From positions 1 through 64,000 of the forward strand of contig NZ_JARGYD010000011.1 of NCBI RefSeq assembly GCF_029168315.1: a stretch of 64,000 nucleotides of DNA. The letters are read 5' to 3'. The stretch comes from Psychromarinibacter halotolerans (GTDB lineage Bacteria > Pseudomonadota > Alphaproteobacteria > Rhodobacterales > Rhodobacteraceae). Made by a program: the position numbers and the translations under genes. The notes below the pieces were generated by a model. The model saw only the letters and a program-made list of their open reading frames with translations. It was not told where the DNA came from and ran no database searches. Positions 59,558 to 64,000 of this stretch are shown one piece after another (within the stretch, counting starts at the first letter, position 1; each line of letters starts with the position of its first letter).

Positions 59558-60403
59558 ATGAGCCAAGCAGACACATCCGCGCCCCGGCAGATCGCCGACC
59601 GCGCCGACATTTGCCTTTCCCTGATCCGAAGCGCCGGACGGATCGCGCTGAATGGCTTCCGCCGCCGCGATGGCGAAGAGATCACCATGAAGGGCTCGCA
59701 GGACTTCCTGACCGAGACCGACGCCGCCGTCGAGGCGCACCTGAAGGCCCGGCTGGCCGAGGCGCTGCCCGGCGACGACTTTCTGGGCGAAGAGACCGGC
59801 GGCACCGTCACCGGCCAGTCGGTCTGGGTTGTCGATCCGATCGACGGCACCGCGAACTTCGCACGCGGAATCCCGCATTTCTGCATCTCGATTGCCTATG
59901 TCCGCAACGGCGTCACGGAACTTGGCGCGATCTTCTCGCCCGCGACGGACGAACTGTGGTTCGCCCGGCGCGGCGAAGGCGCCACCTGCAACGGCGCGCC
60001 GATCAAGGTCGCCTCGACGCAAGCCTTCTCGGCTGCGTGCCTTGAACTGGGCTGGAACAACCGGCGTCCGCAGCAGGACTACCTGTCGGTCCTGACGCGG
60101 CTTCTGGATCACGGCGCGAACGTGCGGCGCTGCTCGTCGGGTGCGCTTGGGCTGGCCTACGTGGCCGACGGGCGGTCCGATGGCTATGCCGAACTGCACA
60201 TGAACGCGTGGGACTGCCTTGCGGGGCTTTTGCTGGTCGAAGAAGCCGGCGGGCGCGTCAGCGCCATGCCCGAAGACGGGCTGGGTCAGGGGGGCGCGGT
60301 GCTGGCCGTCGTGCCCTCGCTGGCGGCCGAGACAAGCGCCGCGACGGGCATCAGCCTTGCGTCGCAGTCGAACGAAACCGAACGCGCAAGGATGATCGCA
60401 TGA
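59558..60403 (+). CDS. inositol-monophosphatase-family phosphatase
   Basis: 281 residues, with KGSQDFLTETD, GEET (77-80), DPIDGTANF (Asp93, Asp96) and WDCLAG (Asp219) giving a full metal site. Only about a third of residues match the neighbouring family member, so the two are not a recent duplication and probably have different substrates. GGAG lies before the ATG, and the stop overlaps the next start as ATGA. Cytoplasmic. Confidence 0.9.
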   Translation: MSQADTSAPRQIADRADICLSLIRSAGRIALNGFRRRDGEEITMKGSQDFLTETDAAVEAHLKARLAEALPGDDFLGEETGGTVTGQSVWVVDPIDGTANFARGIPHFCISIAYVRNGVTELGAIFSPATDELWFARRGEGATCNGAPIKVASTQAFSAACLELGWNNRRPQQDYLSVLTRLLDHGANVRRCSSGALGLAYVADGRSDGYAELHMNAWDCLAGLLLVEEAGGRVSAMPEDGLGQGGAVLAVVPSLAAETSAATGISLASQSNETERARMIA

Positions 60404-61050
60404 ACGACGCAAGCCCGATGAAGAAGGCCCCCCGCTATGACCGCCCCGACATCAGCCTGATCGAAGAGCGGCTAGAGCCCTACGGCGTCGCCCTGTACAT
60501 CGGCGGGCGCGAGGGCATGTCGAACCCGGATCTGCTGCAAAAGCACGGCATCACCACCGTCGTGAACTGCGCCGTCAATCTGGACGTGAACCTTGTGACC
60601 TCACCCGACCCCGAGATGTCCGACGACGGACTGACCTACGGGTTCGGCGCGTACCGATATTACAAGCTGGGTCTGGTCGACGGCGGCGGCAACGCCGAGA
60701 CGATGATGCTGGCTGGCTACTATCAACTGCTGGGCGCGCTGTCGCAGATCCTGCCCGAGCGGGCGTCGTACCCGCTGCGCGAGCGTGGCAACGTGCTGGT
60801 GAACTGCCGGGGCGGACGCAGCCGGTCGGTCGCCTTGGTGGCGCTGTTGCTGCACAAACAGATGCCGGACCGCTATCCGACGCTGGACGCGGCGCTGGAC
60901 CATGTGCGCACCCGGCGCGAACTGCACCCGGACGAGTGGTTCGAGGCGCCGAAGCCCGTGCTGGTCAATGCCGCGAAGGCGGCGTCGGACTGGATCGACC
61001 GGATCGCGCATCGCGACCCCGAACCGGCCGAGGCAGCCCGCGCGCAATGA
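60400..61050 (+). CDS. dual-specificity/PTP-like phosphatase with atypical P-loop
   Basis: 216 residues. The cysteine phosphatase P-loop CX5R is present as C136-RGGRS-R142 followed by Ser, but the residue before Cys is Asn instead of the almost invariant His (VNCRGGRSRS). Asp94 in LGLVDGGGN is placed where DSPs carry the general acid. The fold otherwise matches small DSPs (GITTVVNCAVNL strand-helix, VALVALLLHKQM helix after the P-loop). Such enzymes hydrolyse protein, lipid or inositol phosphates. Coupled by ATGA overlaps on both sides, so it belongs to the phosphoester island. Confidence 0.8.
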   Translation: MNDASPMKKAPRYDRPDISLIEERLEPYGVALYIGGREGMSNPDLLQKHGITTVVNCAVNLDVNLVTSPDPEMSDDGLTYGFGAYRYYKLGLVDGGGNAETMMLAGYYQLLGALSQILPERASYPLRERGNVLVNCRGGRSRSVALVALLLHKQMPDRYPTLDAALDHVRTRRELHPDEWFEAPKPVLVNAAKAASDWIDRIAHRDPEPAEAARAQ

Positions 61051-62627
61051 CCCGTATCGCCGTCCTGTCCGATCCGCACCTGCACGACGTCCACGCGGGC
61101 ACCACCGACGACACGCCGCTGGTGCGGTCCTTCGCCGACAGCATGGCGTCAACGCGCGTGTTCAACGAAAGCGGCCCGGCGTTCCGCGCCGCGCTGGATG
61201 CGTTGGTGGCCGAAGGGATCACCCTGTGCATCATCGTGGGTGACCTGACCGACGACGGCCAGCCCGCAAGCTGGCAGGCGGTGTCCGACCTGCTGGCCGA
61301 CTATACCCGGCGGCACGGCGTCCGCTTTTTCGCGACTCCCGGCAACCACGACCAATGGTCGATGACCGGCAAGCCGCTGGCGAAAAGCTTCGTCGATGCC
61401 GACGGCCACGTCGAGGCGCTGGCAGGCCAAAGCATCCCGCGCCGCGCGGGCGCGCGGTTGTGGCCGGGACAAAGGATGGTCGGCTATGACGAGGCGACGC
61501 TGTACGCCGAGGCGTTCGGTTACCGCCCGCAGCCGTCGGACCTGCACTGGGAAACGCCGTTCGGCACCACGCCGGACCTTGCCGACCGCGAGGCCCGGTT
61601 CTCGTCCGCGCGGGGCGACAGCGCCTTCGTCTGCGACCTGTCCTATCTTGTTGAGCCGGTCGAGGGTCTGTGGCTTCTGTCGCTGGACGCGAACGTCTAC
61701 CTGCCGGACGGCACGGGCGGTTACACCGATTGCAGCAAGGAAGGCTGGAACGCGACGGTGCGGCACAAGCCCTACCTGCTGGACTGGATGCGCGACGTCG
61801 CGCAGCGGGCCCGCAAGCAGGGCAAACGGCTGGTGACGTTCTCGCACTATCCTGTGGCCGATGTCTTCCACGGCTGCACCGAAGCGCTGGCGCGGTTGCC
61901 GTCCTCGCGCGCGGGCGCCCGCCAGATGCCACGCAGCGACGTCGCGGCGGCGATTGCCGGAACCGGCATCCCGCTGCATTTCAGCGGCCATTGGCATGTC
62001 GATTCCACGGCATCCAGCCCCGGCGGCGAGGTCGTGAATGTCGCCATCCCGTCCACCGTCGCCTTCCCCGCCGGGTGGAAATGCCTGACCCTCGACGCGG
62101 ACGGCGCGCGGATCTGCGACCGCGCCGTGACCGACGCACCCGGATTTGACGCGTGGTTCGGCCGATATGCCGCCGAGGCTGAACGGACCGTGCGCGAGGC
62201 CCCCGCGCTGACGGCCGCCGATTATCCTGACTTCCTAGATCTGCATTTCCGCGATGTCGTGCTGAACCGTCGTCTGCCGGAAGACTGGCCGAAGCGGATG
62301 CAGCCAATGGTCCAGACCGCACGGCTGTCCGACGTGATCGCACGCCTCGGCCATTCCGACGTGCAGGTGCCCGACATCGCGTTCGCCGATGTGTTCGTGG
62401 ATTGGTATCGCCTGCGCGAGGCCGGTGCCGGCGCGGCGGCTGTCGCCCCCGAGCGGCGCGCGCTTTATGCCGACCTTGCTCGAACCTGTGCCAGCCCGGC
62501 GTCCGTCAGCGGACCCGACACGGCAATCCTTGCGGTCTTCTTTGAAACGCTGGGGATAATGAAGACCGGCAACGCCTTGGCCCGCGCCGCGCTGGACCGG
62601 CTGAGGTCGGTGGCCGAAACGTGCTAG
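61047..62627 (+). CDS. calcineurin-like metallophosphoesterase
   Basis: 526 residues. The five metallophosphoesterase motifs are clear: SDPHLHD (Asp9, His11), GDLTDDG (Asp66), GNHDQ (Asn100, His101), FSHYPV, and FSGHWHVD. The catalytic domain ends near residue 350. A C-terminal extension of about 170 residues, rich in Ala, Arg and Asp, has no family I recognise. No signal peptide. Members cleave phosphomonoesters or phosphodiesters, such as glycerophosphodiesters or cyclic nucleotides. The stop TAG shares CTAG with the convergent LacI stop. Confidence 0.9.
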   Translation: MTRIAVLSDPHLHDVHAGTTDDTPLVRSFADSMASTRVFNESGPAFRAALDALVAEGITLCIIVGDLTDDGQPASWQAVSDLLADYTRRHGVRFFATPGNHDQWSMTGKPLAKSFVDADGHVEALAGQSIPRRAGARLWPGQRMVGYDEATLYAEAFGYRPQPSDLHWETPFGTTPDLADREARFSSARGDSAFVCDLSYLVEPVEGLWLLSLDANVYLPDGTGGYTDCSKEGWNATVRHKPYLLDWMRDVAQRARKQGKRLVTFSHYPVADVFHGCTEALARLPSSRAGARQMPRSDVAAAIAGTGIPLHFSGHWHVDSTASSPGGEVVNVAIPSTVAFPAGWKCLTLDADGARICDRAVTDAPGFDAWFGRYAAEAERTVREAPALTAADYPDFLDLHFRDVVLNRRLPEDWPKRMQPMVQTARLSDVIARLGHSDVQVPDIAFADVFVDWYRLREAGAGAAAVAPERRALYADLARTCASPASVSGPDTAILAVFFETLGIMKTGNALARAALDRLRSVAETC

Positions 62628-63643
62628 CCCATGCGCACAGTCTTCCGCCACACCGGCAAGGCGTCGAAGGCGGACTCGCTACCGCCCGCGTCCGAGGTCA
62701 GCAGCTCGGCGATGCGCGCGACCATCTCGTCCATCGGCTGGCGGAAGGTGGTCAGTTCGTACGCCGACCAGCGCGCCTGCGGCACATCGTCGAAGCCGAT
62801 TACGCACAGGTCGCGCGGGATCTCGACGCCGAAGATGTTGCGCGCCCCGTCGATGAAGCCGAACGCCAGCAGGTCGGTCACGCAGAACACCCCGTCCGGC
62901 GGATCCGAGCGGCCCAGCAGGACGCGCGCCGCCTCGAGCCCGGTGTCATAGCTGGTCGGCCCGATCCGCGTGACGTCGATGTGGACGCCGACCTCGGCCG
63001 CGGCTTCGGTAAAGGCGGTTTCACGGGTCATCATCGACGGGGTCCGCGCCTGCGAGGACACGCACGCCAGCCGCGCGCAGCCCGCCCGACGCAGCAGTGC
63101 CAGCGCCTCGCGGCAGGCCTTGTGGTTGTCGATCCAGATCCGTTCCACCCCTTCGGCGTCATCGGTCCGGTTGACCAGCACCACGCGCTGCCCATTGGCA
63201 AGACAGCTTTGCACCAGCTTGGCAGAAGGCGCCCCGCTGAGCACGACCGAGGCCTCTGCACGGTATTGCAAACTTTGCCGCAAAGCCTGGCTGACGCTGT
63301 CCTCGTCACCGCCGGTGTTGATGATCATCGCGACCTTGCCCAGATCCTGAATCTGCCGGGTCACCCGGTCGATCATCGCGGCATGATACGGCTGGCCGAC
63401 ATCCGCCGCGATCACGCAAACGATCTTGGACGGTTCACCGACCAGCCCGCGCGCCAGAAGGTTGGCGTGATACCCAAGTTCTTCGGCTGCTTTCAGCACC
63501 TTGCGGCGGGTCGCCGGGGCGACGCTTCCGGCGCCCGAAAAGGTGCGCGACACGGCGGACCGGGACACCCCGGCGCGTTCCGCCACCTCGTTGGCGCTTA
63601 CATAGGACGTCCGGTCGCCCCGCGGTGGAATTGGTCCGCTCAT
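62624..63643 (-). CDS. LacI-family transcriptional regulator
   Basis: 339 residues starting MSGPIPPRGD, chosen because an upstream in-frame ATG has no ribosome-binding site and its extension would cover the operator. The LacI helix-turn-helix is at about 15-60 (SANEVAERAGVSRSAVSRTF, then the hinge VLKAAEELGYHANLLARGL). The sugar-binding-like domain follows, with DGVFCVTDLLAFGFIDGA and CVIGFDDVPQARW. It is convergent with the metallophosphoesterase gene and probably regulates itself through the site at 63653-63668. The phosphoester island or the phosphate symporter are likely further targets. Confidence 0.93.
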   Translation of the reverse strand: MSGPIPPRGDRTSYVSANEVAERAGVSRSAVSRTFSGAGSVAPATRRKVLKAAEELGYHANLLARGLVGEPSKIVCVIAADVGQPYHAAMIDRVTRQIQDLGKVAMIINTGGDEDSVSQALRQSLQYRAEASVVLSGAPSAKLVQSCLANGQRVVLVNRTDDAEGVERIWIDNHKACREALALLRRAGCARLACVSSQARTPSMMTRETAFTEAAAEVGVHIDVTRIGPTSYDTGLEAARVLLGRSDPPDGVFCVTDLLAFGFIDGARNIFGVEIPRDLCVIGFDDVPQARWSAYELTTFRQPMDEMVARIAELLTSDAGGSESAFDALPVWRKTVRMG

Positions 63644-63652
63644 GCACAGCCC

Positions 63653-63668
63653 TTGCAATCGGTTGCAA
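63653..63668. promoter_or_regulatory. LacI-type operator
   Basis: TTGCAATC-GGTTGCAA is a 16-base inverted repeat with a central CG and only one asymmetric pair, the classic shape of LacI/GalR-family operators. It lies 10 bases before the lacI-family ATG on the minus strand and 95 bases before the Na+/phosphate symporter ATG on the plus strand, so it could control both. Confidence 0.7.
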
Positions 63669-63762
63669 ATAATTTCATCGAGGACCCTAAAGGCAGGATC
63701 CGCACGGCTCAAGAAAAAGCTGTGGCCGCCCTGCCCGGCCCGGCGCCGCATGGAGACCCCGC

Positions 63763-64000
63763 ATGACCTCTACCATCCAGCTGATCGACCTTCTGGGCGC
63801 CGGTGCGCTGCTGCTGTGGGCGCTGCGGATGGTCAAGTCGGGCATCCTGTCGGGCTTTGGCGCCTCGCTGCGAAACGGCATCGCCCGAGGCACCGGCAAC
63901 CGCGTCACTGCCGCGCTGTCCGGGATGCTGGCGACCATCGCGGTGCAATCCTCGACCGCGACGGCGGTGATCGCCGGGTCCTTCGTCTCGCGCGATCTGA
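63763..64000 (+). CDS. Na+/phosphate symporter family protein (NptA/YjbB-like), 3' end outside window
   Basis: The ATG at 63763 opens a frame of 79 codons up to the window edge. The product has TIQLIDLLGAGALLLWALRMV at the start and the QSSTATAV repeat motif that identifies Na/Pi cotransporters of the NptA/PNaS (PF02690-type) family. The family exports or imports phosphate with sodium across the inner membrane. Its position next to an organophosphate-processing island could mean that it handles the phosphate released, but it may be an independent gene. Confidence 0.88.
   Translation, partial: MTSTIQLIDLLGAGALLLWALRMVKSGILSGFGASLRNGIARGTGNRVTAALSGMLATIAVQSSTATAVIAGSFVSRDL

Noticed and set aside
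1..64000. CRISPR arrays, tRNA/rRNA genes, insertion sequences, integrases, prophage genes
   Set aside because: I looked for regularly spaced repeats, cloverleaf-like sequences, transposase or integrase motifs and terminal repeats and saw none; a covariance-model scan would be the decisive test.

Overview
The window looks like a chromosomal segment of a high-GC alphaproteobacterium, most likely a marine Rhodobacteraceae (Roseobacter-group) genome. This rests on the strongly GC-rich coding sequence, the density of periplasmic-binding-protein transporters (TRAP, tripartite tricarboxylate TTT, and several ABC types) and the many FCD/GntR, TetR, IclR and LacI regulators beside small catabolic operons. 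I see no tRNA, rRNA, CRISPR array, insertion sequence or prophage gene. The species cannot be fixed from the sequence alone.

Layout. 1-533 is the N-terminal part of a LamG/concanavalin-like protein (minus, cut by the window edge). 1162-5213 (minus) is an FCD regulator, a DctPQM TRAP importer and RpiB. 5506-6357 is a lone inositol-monophosphatase-family gene. 6538-13539 (minus) appears to be one operon: tctC-tctB-tctA-tetR followed by a Gfo/Idh dehydrogenase, a DUF993 protein and a TIM-barrel sugar-phosphate isomerase/epimerase. A perfect TetR-type inverted repeat lies just upstream of tctC. 13994-20500 (plus) is a taurine/nitrate-type ABC importer, an FCD regulator, a degenerate Ldh-family protein, a BAAT/dienelactone-hydrolase-like esterase and a DUF1684 protein, closed by a good terminator. 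A cytochrome b561 gene (minus) follows.

21229-29027 (plus) is a tightly coupled seven-gene operon. It combines a CDP-alcohol phosphatidyltransferase, a membrane sulfatase/LTA-synthase-like hydrolase, an LPG-synthase-type flippase-like protein, an ABC importer with a fused double permease, and a GT4 glycosyltransferase. It looks like an uncharacterised envelope lipid or glycan system.

29085-51431 holds catabolic operons that appear to form one or two regulons: M20 peptidase, a second TTT transporter, a CMD protein, a 3-hydroxyisobutyrate-dehydrogenase-like protein, MmgE/PrpD, an MBL lactonase-like protein, an FCD regulator, SDR, Rid, an aspartoacylase-family deacylase, a cytosolic gamma-glutamyltransferase, and a peptide-type ABC importer. 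The importer permeases are on the plus strand; its ATPase and binding protein are on the minus strand with an epimerase and an M81 peptidase, and an IclR regulator sits between them. ATTGTC/GACAAT motifs recur at several promoters around the FCD gene.

52043-62627 (plus) is a second standout island. It has a 17-residue leader ORF, an Fbp/Afu-type ABC permease and ATPase, three tandem paralogous binding proteins each followed by a strong hairpin, two inositol-monophosphatase-family phosphatases, a dual-specificity-phosphatase-like protein and a metallophosphoesterase. A convergent LacI regulator and the start of a Na+/phosphate symporter gene follow. The simplest reading is uptake of a phosphorylated organic compound and its dephosphorylation in the cytoplasm.
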